DNA from: Trichosphaerium sp. ATCC 40318 | Taxonomy: Eukaryota; Discosea; Flabellinia; Trichosidae | DNA length: 28,807 nt | Assembly: GCA_038496445.1 (NCBI GenBank) | Contig: JALMLS010000444.1 | Location: 1 to 28,807 of the forward strand | Direction: 5' to 3' | Part shown: piece after piece, positions 9,500-19,325 of the stretch | Numbering within the stretch: the first letter of the stretch is position 1 | How the letters are laid out: each line of letters begins with the position of its first letter | The notes under the pieces: generated by a model | The model's input: only the letters and a program-made list of their open reading frames with translations | Told to the model about the DNA's origin: nothing | Database searches by the model: none | Made by a program: the position numbers and the translations under genes

Positions 9500-10702
9500 T
9501 TAAATCGTCGCCACAGAATTATAGTGTTCTCCGAGTGTAAACTCATGTTTGTGATAAGTGATGTACAATGGGTCATCTATAACATCAATACAGTAAGTAA
9601 GGGATGAAAGAATAGAAAAATAATAACTTTGCAAGGAGGTGGAGTACAATTGAAATTTCAAAAAAAAAAAAAAAGTATCATACTCGTGAATTCTTCTCCC
9701 ATAATTATTTTAGGTGACTCCGCGCTGTATATATGTATAGGCTTCTTTAAAGATTTAACTAATGCCTGTAACTCTATTTGACCTCCCCACTCGTTCGTGG
9801 TACGTAGCTTCTCGATGTATCCATCAAAATCATCTGCGAACAAAATGTCAAAAACAAAATGCGAGAAAAATAAAAATTAAAGACACGCACTGCTATCGTC
9901 CATGAACTGCAAAAAGTCATCCTTGTGTGCGACTATATAATCAGCTGCTGTCTCCCTTAGTTCTTTTACATTTTTTTCCACGTTATAGCGTTGTAATTGG
10001 TCTGATATTGCAGCATATAAGCAATTACCATCAGGTCTAATATTCTTCATTTTAAAATTATCTTTTTTGATTATCTCGAGTATGCTCTTTCTTTCAATAC
10101 TACGCTTTGATGGTCCTTGTTGCTCCATCTTACGTTCTCTTTCTAATCTTGCATCACGCTCTGATTGTCTTTGAGCTGCCTGACACCGAAAGTAAGCTCT
10201 TAAAACGTAAAAACAAAGAAACTTCAAAACCAATTTGAAGAATCGATGAAAAAAACGCTTGCGAACCTGTTCTTGTGCTTTTTTCTCTCTTGCTGCCTTT
10301 TCTTCGGCTGACACCTTTATTGTCATAGTATCCTCTTCTTCTTGTTTGTCCTTCGAAAAAAGTTAGGCTCCATAAGGAATTTCTGATGGTTTTGAGGTGT
10401 AATTGGCGTTATTTCGCGTATGGGTACCTCAATAACTAGTTCTCCTAATCTTTCGAGCAATCCGTTCCATTCTGTCTTATGACGCTCTTTTTGTTCTGCC
10501 TCTTCTTCCTTCTGGTTTCTACTGCGTTTAGCAGCCCTTGGCAGCTTTTTCCATGTCGCTTTGAACTCCTTCATAGCGTAAGTAAACGGTCACCAGTCCC
10601 TTTCACGTATCAGAGGAGTAGAATACGTACTTTTACTTCTTTCACATGTCTTTGACGCATTTGTTTTTTAGTCTCGTTAGCAGGAGGCCGTTTAGAAGAC
10701 AT
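9500..10702 (-). CDS. OTU-domain deubiquitinase, OTUD6-like
   Basis: Six exons: 10702-10631, 10568-10428, 10350-10267, 10179-9891, 9833-9684, 9576-9500. All phases agree and give 270 aa, close to the length of OTUD6 proteins. The N-terminal half is a charged Lys/Glu/Arg-rich helix or coiled coil, as in OTUD6. The OTU core begins near residue 139 with IRPDGNCLYAAISDQL, which includes the catalytic Cys (residue 152) and its preceding Asp. It continues through EWGGQIELQALVKSLKKPI and ends with LGEHYNSV carrying the catalytic His (residue 263). The family cleaves ubiquitin chains in the cytosol. The in-frame stop in exon 2 and the stretch VRKRFFHRFF are explained by introns with GTACCC and GTTCGC donors. 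Start chosen at the first ATG of a well-spliced first exon. Confidence 0.9.
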
Positions 10703-10763
10703 TGTGGTTGATTTGTAACTGACTGTTTATTACTGAGCGACAATACTGTTATAAGGGTTCCTT

Positions 10764-10915
10764 TTAATTAGCGACAAGCGTCAGAACGTGTACGTAGCTA
10801 ATATTCTGTAGATTAAGTCTACTATTGGCTATTGAACCTTGAATGCTTCTAAGAGCCCTATCAGCTGCGTCAAAAGTATCAGCAACTACGACCAAGTTCG
10901 TAAGTTCTTGTACAG
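10764..10915 (-). CDS. probable terminal exon of an unidentified gene
   Basis: After a GTACGTAG acceptor at 10916, a 49-codon frame runs to a TAA and reads as convincing protein (LTNLVVVADTFDAADRALRS, then GSIANSRLNLQNISY). Phase 1 is required upstream. I cannot find matching upstream exons, because the minus-strand sequence above it overlaps the first exon of the TACO1-like gene. No family recognised. It may be a small gene nested head-to-head with TACO1, or a chance open frame. Confidence 0.3.
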
Positions 10916-11055
10916 CTACGTACAACAATCAGTCAGTAAAAAACCAAACAAGAAAACATGGACTAGATGAAAGCTTGAACCCGCTCGTACAATGGAATTT
11001 GCTATTAGGTATCTAAATACAACAGTTTAACGCTAAAAAGATAAAAGGCGGTGGA

Positions 11056-12488
11056 ATGCAGCTTGCCGGAGGCCATACTACTTCTAGTATACGTACGGCA
11101 CCATAATCGTCTACGTACGATACCGTAATTGTTTTTTTAGTGTTTTTCTCTCCAACACAACAATTAAATGCTGGACACGCGAAAGTAAGCAACTAGTAGT
11201 TTCTTGACATGTTTTAAAACGAGTATTTGTAGTGGCAGAATGTAGCTCACAGAAAAGCCAAACAAGACGGTGACAGACAGCGTATGTTTGGTAAAATATC
11301 ACGAGAGATAAGATCATGTGCTAGGCGTACGTCAAAAAGCGCTCTAAAAGCCAAACTAAAAAAAAAACCACGTTGAAGCAATTTTGACGTTTCGTAGTGT
11401 TTGGATCTGACCCAGACTCTAATTGGCAGCTTGCACTGTTACTACAACGTGCTAGACGTATGAATTTGCCAAGGGCTAACATTACAAAGCTCTTGAGTGA
11501 GGTACGAAGTTCTTTTTTTTTTTTTTTTTTTTTCGAACAATTGTTTTTTATCTCGTTTTGTTCAACCTCATTTAGGCTGATGCAAGTACAGCCGAAAGTC
11601 TAGAATATGAGTGTTATGGACCACATGGATTAGCTATGGTTATTAAGGTTGGTTTGAAAGTGTCACACGAACGTTTATATTTTTTTTTTTCTTTGAGGTC
11701 AGAGTTCAGCTCTTTTCGCTGATTCTTTGTTTTAGGTCTTGACAGATAATAAAAATAGAACACTACAGAAACTCAAGCTTGTGCTCAGTAAGAATGGGTA
11801 TGTAATCGATAAGATAAAGGTTTTTGTTAATAACTGTTCATAGAGGAAGAATGGGAAGTCCTAATTGTGTAAAGTATATGTTTAATAAACGCGGAGCACT
11901 CTCGGTCAACAGTAATGGTAAATCTGAAGACGAGGTCTTTGAGTTTTGCGCAGAGGCTGGTGCTGAAGACATGGACGTTGGCGAGGACGGTAAATTTTCT
12001 GTACGTACAGTAGCAGCTATATAGTAACCAACATGGTTTAAGGTTTAAAAGTTTTTTTGTTCACGTTGACTTTTTTGTTCTTTGTTTTTTCTTAACATAG
12101 TTGTTTTGATAATGTTTATATGCGTATCAAAAAAGATTGCTCTTTATGTGTTCAGTATTATTTAAAGCGTACTTCTTAAAAATAAGTGACCTGAACGTTG
12201 ATTATATCTGATCTTTTTTCTTGTTTTTTTCTGGTTTTTTTTAAAATGGTAAACTATTTCTAATCAGTGTTTTATCAATAGATTACATGTCCATTTACTG
12301 AGACAATGAATATACAAAAAGCCCTTGAAGCAAAAGGACTTACAATAGAAGAAGCAGAAATTGAAGAAATATCAGATAATCCTATTGAAGTTGATGAAGA
12401 GGAAGATCTTGAGGAAATTCAAGATTTATTAGAGAAAATAGAAAATTTGGATGATGTTGTATCAGTTGTACATAATTGTGAGATGTAA
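11056..12488 (+). CDS. TACO1: TACO1/YebC-family translational activator
   Basis: Eight exons: 11056-11086, 11141-11184, 11233-11326, 11398-11501, 11576-11647, 11736-11797, 11844-12000, 12282-12488. All junctions are in phase and give 256 aa. Family landmarks appear in order: AGHAKWQNVAHRKAKQDG near residue 21 (compare the family's GHSKWANIKHRK), FGSDPDSNWQLALLLQRARR, RMNLPRANITKLL, ECYGPHGLAMVIK, GALSVNS, and the acidic C-terminal block ending in LEKIENLDDVVSVVHN. In animals TACO1 acts in mitochondria and supports synthesis of cytochrome oxidase subunit I; bacterial YebC helps translation of proline runs. The two smallest exons at the 5' end are the least certain. Exon 7 ends at a GTACGTAC donor before the longest intron (281 nt). 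The gene converges with the ankyrin-PARP gene, whose stop is 99 nt away. Confidence 0.92.
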
Positions 12489-14533
12489 TAACACCAAAAC
12501 AAGAAAGTAAAAAGATTTGTCGGCCGTATTCAAACGTCCTTTAGGTGAGGATAACTTTATTTGTGTCAGAGAATTAGCTATTGCCAGCTACTTGTATGTA
12601 CTTTCAAGTTGGGCTATTTTGGCTAGTAGAATGGCGTTGCTCTCTTGTAGGCTACTGACAGTTTTTGTTAAGTAGATAATGTCTTGTTGCTTTGTGCTAT
12701 TGTCTTGCTTTAGGTTGGCGTTGCTTATTGTTAAGCTGGCAATGTGCTGTTGCTGTGTAGAATTATCTTTCAAAAGGATGATATTTTCTTGCTTCAAGTT
12801 CACATTACTTTTTGCTAATTTGATATTGTGTAGTTGTTGACTCATATTGTCTTGCTTTAGCATACTGATACTTTGTGCTAAGTTGGCGTTTGCTTGTTCT
12901 TGGTGATTGATGTTTCTTTCTAGGATGAAATTCTCTAGTGTTAAGTTTGTAATGTGTTGTTGTTGCTTTGCATTGGTTTGCTGTAAATTCTGATGAAGTT
13001 CCATCATATTCAGGTTCTTCTTCTTTAGTTTCTCCACCTCATGGTTAGCATCTTGTAATTCTTGTTCAAGATAGAAATAATTCCGACTTCCACTTGAGTC
13101 CATGTGGGAAGCCCACAATTTTCTAGTTACCCTTCAGAGAAAAGAACAAAAAAGAAATTGATTGTCTTACCTGTTGTTAATAAAATCTTCATTGTCAGAA
13201 AGATCATCTGAACCATCAACAATTTGTTTGTTTTCGCCTTTATTAGTCTTTTTATTTCCTTTATGGGATTTTTCTTTTTTGATTCTTTTTCTACTTTTCT
13301 CTTTCAGCGCAACTTTGAGAACATAGCGAGCAACAGCTTGAGTATCTAATAATACTAGTTATATGTCATAATACTACTTGTGTTGAGTGTACCCTGACCA
13401 ACAACAAGCTCATCATACACTGAGTTGGTGAGTTTATCTTCGTTAAGAGGTATACCCAAGTGATCAACCAATGTGTAATGGCTTTGGTAGCCTGGTTTTA
13501 TTGGCTGTCCTCTCAACTTGTCTGTTGGTTTTACCTTTTTTGTAGTCGTCAATTAATAAGAATATGATAAAGTGTTGTTTTGTACAGGGTATATGTTGCC
13601 AGGAGTCACAAGACTCAAAATAAGTGTTTTTTCTTTGATTCCTCCAGTATCATAGGAGCAGGCATACTTTATACTCCGCTAAAAACAACAATGTGAATAG
13701 CATTTGACAAGTTTTACATACTGTGAAGTAGATGCCTTGACCGTAGTATCCAGCATCTAGAGCACTCACAGTTCCAAATCCTGCCTTCACAATACTGTAA
13801 GCTGCTTTTGCAGTTGTTCCGTGAACCATCAATATCACTGGTAACTAAACAGGTGTGTAAGTGTAAGAAATGCTTTGATGATTATTACTGTGTTTGCATT
13901 TGAACTATCTTTGTTATTGGTTCTTTGATCTTGTTGAGTGGGTATAGCTTTGTATCTTATGTAAACGCTCTCTTTGTACTTCTTGTTGGCATCTTTTTTC
14001 CAATCTCGCTTTTTAAACAATGCAGGCAGTTCTCTAAAAAACGTATTATTAGAACCATTAAAATGGCTAAATAAACTGGAAACTACGTACTGATGCCTGT
14101 GCTTTAGTATTTTGTTGGATCGACCAAAGTTTTCAGTCAAGATTTCATTGTAAACAAGAGTTGCTTCGACGATATTGTATTTGTCATAGCCATGCATTTT
14201 TGACATCTCTTCTTGAAGGACCTTGAATTCTCTGACAGCCACTTGATCGTTTGTATCAAGAAGATTCAGCATTCTGTAGTGTGTCGCTTTTGTTGTAATA
14301 CCTCTTGTTTAAAGTGAATCGTTGACAACCAAAATATGACGTAGCGCACATGTTTTTAGATCTGTCCCATGTGTGAGCAAAATACAATCGCAGGTTTAGA
14401 TCCCAGCCATTTTTACTTTTTAATCCTTCGATTTTTAGTAATGTCAATTTAGTAAGAAACAAGAGTGTACCTGTGGTGCTACCGTTTTCTTCGTTTGAGG
14501 ACCCAACAAGTTTGTTACGCCATGCGTCATTAT

Positions 14534-15462
14534 CAGGGCTGAAACTAAACAAGGCTTTGCCTTAAATATGAAGGCATTTTTTTAAAATCAGGCATTGATG
14601 GCAAAAATCAGGCATGCAAAAATGGCAATGCCTGATTTTGCAAAGGCAATGGCAAAAAAGGCAAAAATCAGGCATTGAAATAAGGCTTTGTTGGGCCATG
14701 CCTTAATTGTTGCAATGCCTTGTTTTTTTTAGGCAATGCCTGCCCTAGTTTTTTCATGCATTGCCAGCCTTAAATTTAAAGGCACCAATTAGGCATTGGT
14801 TGTGTACACATTGTACATTAAGGATACATTGGTTTAAGGTAAGTCTCCACCACACCAACACTTCCTAAACATTTTTTTTCATTTACTACTGACGTTTTAT
14901 ATAGACGCCGTCACCAAGCGCTTAGTATTTTATGGATTCTAACGAAACCACCGCCATTCGAACCGCAGCACCCAAATGCACCTACAACAGGAGTATAGGT
15001 ACTTTAAACGATTTTTCCAGTCCGCGAAAATTATACCAATAATTTGTTAATTTTTTTTTCTAGCTAAAGGTTTTTTTTCACATGGAGGACATTGCAGTTT
15101 TTTGTGTTTTGTGTACTGTACTTTAATAAATGAATCACTATTGTATGTCTATATAAAGCCTTGTTTTATGAGTATATGGTGCCTGGGTTATGCCCAAAAA
15201 TTGAGGGCAAAAATGCCTTATTGTTGCACAAAAAATGAGGCATTATTGGACCAACAATGCAGGCTATTTTAAGGCTAATTAGTGAACCAGTTGCTTGCTA
15301 TTTGGCCCAAATATGAGGCTTCAAAGCCCAAAATTACAAGGCAATGCCTCATATTTGCTCATTTTTTTTGGCAAAAACAAGGCAATTTGGTGAAAAATAA
15401 GGCTGTATTTGGTGGCAAAAAAATGGCTTTTGCAAAAAAAGCCTTATTTAGTTTCAGCCCTG
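14534..15462. mobile_element. 0.9-kb inverted-repeat element, copy 1 (in ankyrin-PARP gene)
   Basis: Starts CAGGGCTGAAACTAAA and ends with its reverse complement; the inverted repeat continues as AAGGCTTT with one mismatch. It is nearly identical to 20467..21335, but carries 60 bp more between direct repeats of GGCAAAAATCAGGCAT. The ends are packed with AGGCATTGCC-like words. Flanks share TAATGA(T/C)GCATGG, one mismatch in 13, a probable target duplication although 1 and 3 extra bases separate it from the element ends. No transposase is encoded, so it should be non-autonomous. Superfamily unclear: a CAGGG end recalls hAT, but no 8-bp duplication is seen. Confidence 0.85.
14932..15272 (+). CDS. 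small spliced ORF inside the 0.9-kb element (tentative)
   Basis: In the non-repetitive core, exon 14932-14998 (preceded by a TATAG acceptor at 14904 and a GTAAGT donor at about 14840) joins exon 15064-15272 to give 91 codons, starting MDSNETTAIRTAAPKC. The same arrangement is kept in the other copy (20805-20871 joined to 20937-21145). An AATAAA lies inside the second exon at about 15124, so the transcript may end earlier. No domain recognised. Since the two copies are almost identical, conservation says little about selection. Confidence 0.25.
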
Positions 15463-16112
15463 ATCCCATGCATCATTAGGCATATCATACAAGATACCCC
15501 ACATTAATTGTCCATCTTGTGTCCAAAAGTACTGGTAAAAAACGGTTACAAAGAAACAGAACATAGCAATGTGGATGGTACACTTGAGTGGGAATATGTG
15601 AAAGAACAACGACATATTAAATAACAAATGCCTTTTTCCATTGCCAGTTTAAAATAGGAACGTGTTGGCTAAATGTTGTATGATTAGTAAACAAAGTAAC
15701 ACATTAGTATACCAAGTATGGAAGCCAGTGCTGAAGTTTTTGTCTTCCTTCTAGACGCTCTGAGATTGTAGACAAACAAGATTTCCACAGTGCTTGGCAT
15801 TGTTTACCACTTGGACAGTGTTTTAAGAAAGATACAAACATTTCAACAGCAGCAGGGGCATTTAATATCACTTGTTCAAATAATATGGGGAAAAAGTCTT
15901 GCCACTGTTTTTCGTTGGGTAATATAACTAATAAACAAGTTAATAAGTACTACTTTTAAACAAAAGTGTTGTAGCAGTACATGAATCCGTGTTGGCTCTT
16001 TCTTCGTCAAAAGTGTTGATGTTTGCACTTGCATTGTAAAACAATGGTAAAATTGTATTGTGTCCATGTAGCACTAAATAGTAATGAGGTGACATATATC
16101 ATATGTCATTAC

Positions 16113-17957
16113 CTGTCCAAATCAAAGCTGTCCTTCCATCTTTATCAACAGCATTAATATTTGCCCTTGCATTGAGTAGCATCTTTACAACTTCATTGTC
16201 TCCTTCTATAGCTAAACAGCAGTGAGGAAGCGTATGCTGGTATGCCATTACCTGCCCAAATCAAAGCTGTCATACCACCGTTATCAGCCATGTCAATATT
16301 TGTATTGGCGTTGATTAACATTGATACCATTTCATTGTTTCCTTCTTTTACTAATAGTAACATGAGTAATCATACTGAATTTCATAAGTCACAATGCCTG
16401 CACAAATCAAAGCTGTCCTTCCATACTTATCAACAGCATCAATAGTTGCATTGGCATTGAGGAACATTGATATGATTTCATTGTGCCCTTCCTTAGCTAA
16501 ATAGTAACATGAGCAAATACACTTGGTATATCATATGTGGCATTACCTGCCCAAATCAAAGCTGTCCTCCCACTATTATCAGCAGCATCAATATTTGCAT
16601 TAGCATTTATTAACATTGATACAATTTCATAGTCTCCTTCTATTGCTAAAGGTACGTGAGAAAACACATTTCTCATATTTGTCAATACCAGCCCAAATTA
16701 AAGCTGTTTTTCCTTTTTTATCAACATCATCTATATTTGCGTTGGCATTGATTAGCATTGCTACAATTTCATTGTGGCCTTTTTGTACTAAATTGTAATA
16801 TGAGCAAATGTATGTTGTATGATGATAGTACCTGCACAAATCAAAGCTGTCGTTCCACCATTGTCTACAGCGTCAATATTTGCATTAGTGTTGATTAACA
16901 TCAATACAATTTTGCTGTGTCCTTCATATACTAAATAGTATTGTGAGCAACGACAAGTTGCATTTATGTGACCATTACCTGCATTAATCAAAGCTGATTT
17001 TCCATATTCATCAACAGGGTCAATACTTGCATTAGCATTGAGTAACATTGACATGATTTCATTGTGTTCTTCGTATGCTAAACAGTAACATGAGCAAGTA
17101 CATTGATTTGTATCACTTATGAATTACCTGCCCAAATCAAAGCTGTCATACCACCATTATCAGCCATGTCAATATTTGTATTAGTGTTGATTAGCATTGA
17201 TACCATTTCATTGTATCCTTCTTGTACTAAATAGTAACATGAGGAAATACACGTGTATCACCTATGTGACATTACCTGCACAAATCAAAGCTGTCATGCC
17301 GCCATTATCGACAGCATCAATATTTGCATTAGCATTGAGTAACATTGACATGATTTCGTTGTGTCCCTCTTGTACTAAATAGTAACATGAGCAAATAGAC
17401 ATGTTGTATCATATATGACATTACCTGCCCAAATCAAAGCTGTCCTTCCATATTTATCAAATGTCAATATTTGCATTGGCATTGATTAGTATTGATACAA
17501 CCTTGTTGTGTCCTTCTATTGCTAAATAGTAATGTGAGCTAACACGGGTAATCTGCTATGCTGTATTACCTGCACAAATCAAAGCTGTCATGCTGCCATT
17601 ATTGACAGCATCAATATTTGCATTAGCATTGAGTAACATTGACATGATTTCGTTGTGTCTTTCTTGTACTAAATAGTAACATGAGCAAATACACGTGTAT
17701 CATATGTGACATTACCTGCCCAAATCAAAGCTGTCCTTCCATATTTATCAACAGCATTAATATTTGCATTAGCGTTGAGTAGCATTGATATGATTTTGTT
17801 GTGTCCTTCTATTGCTATACTAACGTGAACAAACGTGTTTTATCTTATGTTACAGTACCTGCACAAATCAAAGCTGTATCTCCAAATTTATCAGCGGCAT
17901 CAATACTTACATTGGCTGTAATTAATTTTGAAAAAGTTTCAGCATGGCCATTTGTCA
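16113..17957 (-). repeat. array of 13 single-repeat ankyrin exons
   Basis: Exons 17957-17859, 17814-17716, 17668-17570, 17521-17425, 17374-17276, 17226-17128, 17077-16979, 16930-16832, 16787-16689, 16645-16547, 16496-16398, 16350-16252 and 16211-16113. Twelve are exactly 99 nt with phase 1 at both ends; each encodes one 33-aa ankyrin repeat of the form EGHxxIxxMLLNANANIDAVDxxGxTALIxAG. Introns are about 40-60 nt and also similar to each other. The 17521-17425 exon is 97 nt: two bases are missing before the IDAVD segment and the frame hits a TGA. The 16496-16398 exon ends at a GC instead of a GT donor. Because phases are symmetric, any exon can be skipped without changing frame. Confidence 0.9.
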
Positions 17958-18623
17958 CTACAATTGGTTAGCTATTTGGTCACCAAGCGTAGTAAACCTG
18001 CAAAAAACCACACTAATTCAATTACACGCCCGCTTGAATAATAGAGATTGTTGGTCATTTCTATAAGGTGTTACCAACATAAAATGCCCATTGTAGAGTA
18101 AAGCGTTGTTTCACCTACTAGTTGTTTTCTTCACTTTAGTTGAACCGCGGTTCTACCATGACGTGCTGTCACTCTTGAGGTTGTTGTAAAGCAATATTAA
18201 GTTGGTGTAGACTTGATCAGAGATTGTTAGGTGAACTGTTATATTATTGGTTCGTTTACAATAACGGGCATTATTTTGTTTTTTATTTCCATTGAATATC
18301 TTTAAACCACGAAAAACCGTTAGTTTTGCGCAAAAAAAATGATTGGGTAGGACCGGAGATAATTATCAGGTCCCTAGTATTAATCATTCAATCTGCTTTG
18401 GAGTTGAGTAGTGCTACGGAAATGCGTTCATGTTTTTGGAGTTAGTCATTACATGAATAAATGTAAAAACAATATGTCGCCAAAAGGCAACTTTATTTTT
18501 TTGAGACCTACCTTTTTTAGAGCGCTTTTTACTCGTAAGTTTTCAGGTGCGTTTGTGGTCATTTTTTGGAGTGTTTACAAAGAAAGGCATTGTTTTCAGC
18601 TTTTTTTTGCCGTCAACTAATAG
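17958..18623. other. gene-poor stretch upstream of the ankyrin array
   Basis: The missing 5' exon(s) of the ankyrin-PARP gene should be here or further upstream. One chain starting at an ATG near 18082 (MGILCW...) can be joined in phase to the first ankyrin exon, but only through a 26-nt intron, so I do not accept it. Nothing else is supported. Confidence 0.3.
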
Positions 18624-18753
18624 CATCCTAGAGATGACAGTTGACAACGATAACTACCGTAAAAGCATATGGATTTGCAAATACAAAGCGGAAATGTTTA
18701 AGAGGATGCTGACATTGGCAGAACTTTATGGAGTTGACACAGATTATAGATAA
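18624..18753 (+). other. possible short terminal exon
   Basis: After a CTAATAG acceptor, an open segment containing ATG 18634 reads MTVDNDNYRKSIWICKYKAE and runs to a TAA at 18753, with protein-like composition. A GTAAGT donor at 18536 could supply the upstream exon, but the phase does not match the best ATG there. No family recognised. Confidence 0.2.
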
Positions 18754-18906
18754 AAAAAGATTGTAAATAATCCCATTTTTTCGCTTGTATTTGTTAATCA
18801 CTATGAGCATCCAGTACATTTTTACAAGCATAAAATGTGTAACCCACATGCTAGTATCTATGATACAAAATGTGAGGCATGGAAAATATAAAGAGTAAAG
18901 ATGAAC
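18745..18906 (+). repeat. dispersed repeat, copy B
   Basis: Similar to 4088..4245 in the same orientation. Its right end is broken by the MITE at 18907: copy A continues GATGAACTATGG without interruption, whereas here GATGAAC is followed by the element. Confidence 0.7.
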
Positions 18907-19244
18907 TAACGCCCGTTATGAATACAAGCAATATTCATATTCATTGTCCCGTAAGCCATATTCATTAATATTCATGAGTCAGGATGTTGAGAAGCTTTTG
19001 GTTTGTAGCACCTAGGGATGTTCCAAATGGATAGATTCAACAAGTTGCATTTGAAAACCGAATCGGAATTGTCAACAGAACACCAAACCCACAAATCCAG
19101 TCAAAATCAGCCATCAAATTGCACAATTTCGACCGTTTACTGTGTTTTGCATGAATAATGAATTTTTTTTAGTCGTGAATATTTGTGAATGTAGGCTGTA
19201 TTTGAATATTATTCAAATTATGCATTCATAACAGAAGGGCGTTA
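18907..19244. mobile_element. 338-bp MITE with 8-bp target duplication
   Basis: Ends are TAACGCCC...GTTATGAAT and the reverse complement (ATTCATAAC...GGGCGTTA). It is flanked by a perfect 8-bp direct repeat AGATGAAC (18899-18906 and 19245-19252). An 8-bp duplication fits hAT-type transposition. The interior is AT-rich with many ATTCAT/ATGAAT words and no ORF. Confidence 0.85.
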
Positions 19245-19325
19245 AGATGAACTACCAACAATTTCGGTGTATTTAATAAACCGGTTTTTTATTAGAAAGA
19301 GCACCATATGGTTTTGTGATATTTA

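Larger units (their letters stand above)
12588..17957 (-). pseudogene. ankyrin-repeat / PARP / coiled-coil protein gene with interrupted frame
   Basis: The order in the protein is ankyrin repeats (exons 17957 to 16113), a degenerate repeat (16073-15954), a linker exon (15927-15713), poorly resolved exons to about 15480, coding sequence at 14533-14100, and a PARP catalytic domain on exons 13844-13722, 13678-13586, 13534-13393 and 13336-13171. The last exon, 13131-12588, is a 140-residue Gln/Asn-rich coiled coil. The PARP part keeps the His (LMVHGTT), Tyr (YGQGIYF) and a Glu (VYDELVVGQ) of an H-Y-E triad, so the domain could still transfer ADP-ribose. Two lesions are visible: a 929-bp element inserted inside coding sequence (14534-15462) and a 2-nt deletion in the fourth ankyrin exon. 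The 5' exon(s) were not found. If the element or the damaged exon is spliced out, the gene may still be expressed. Confidence 0.75.

Noticed and set aside
9658-9843. Separate short protein at the OTU locus
   Set aside because: It is exon 5 of the OTU gene with intron read-through (poly-T translated as Phe run).
16113-17957. CRISPR-like array (regular repeats of about 147 bp with variable parts)
   Set aside because: The units are ankyrin exons with introns; period and sequence are explained by protein repeats in a eukaryotic gene.
17958-18082. 5' exons MGILCW/FTTL for the ankyrin gene
   Set aside because: They need a 26-nt intron, shorter than any other supported intron here.
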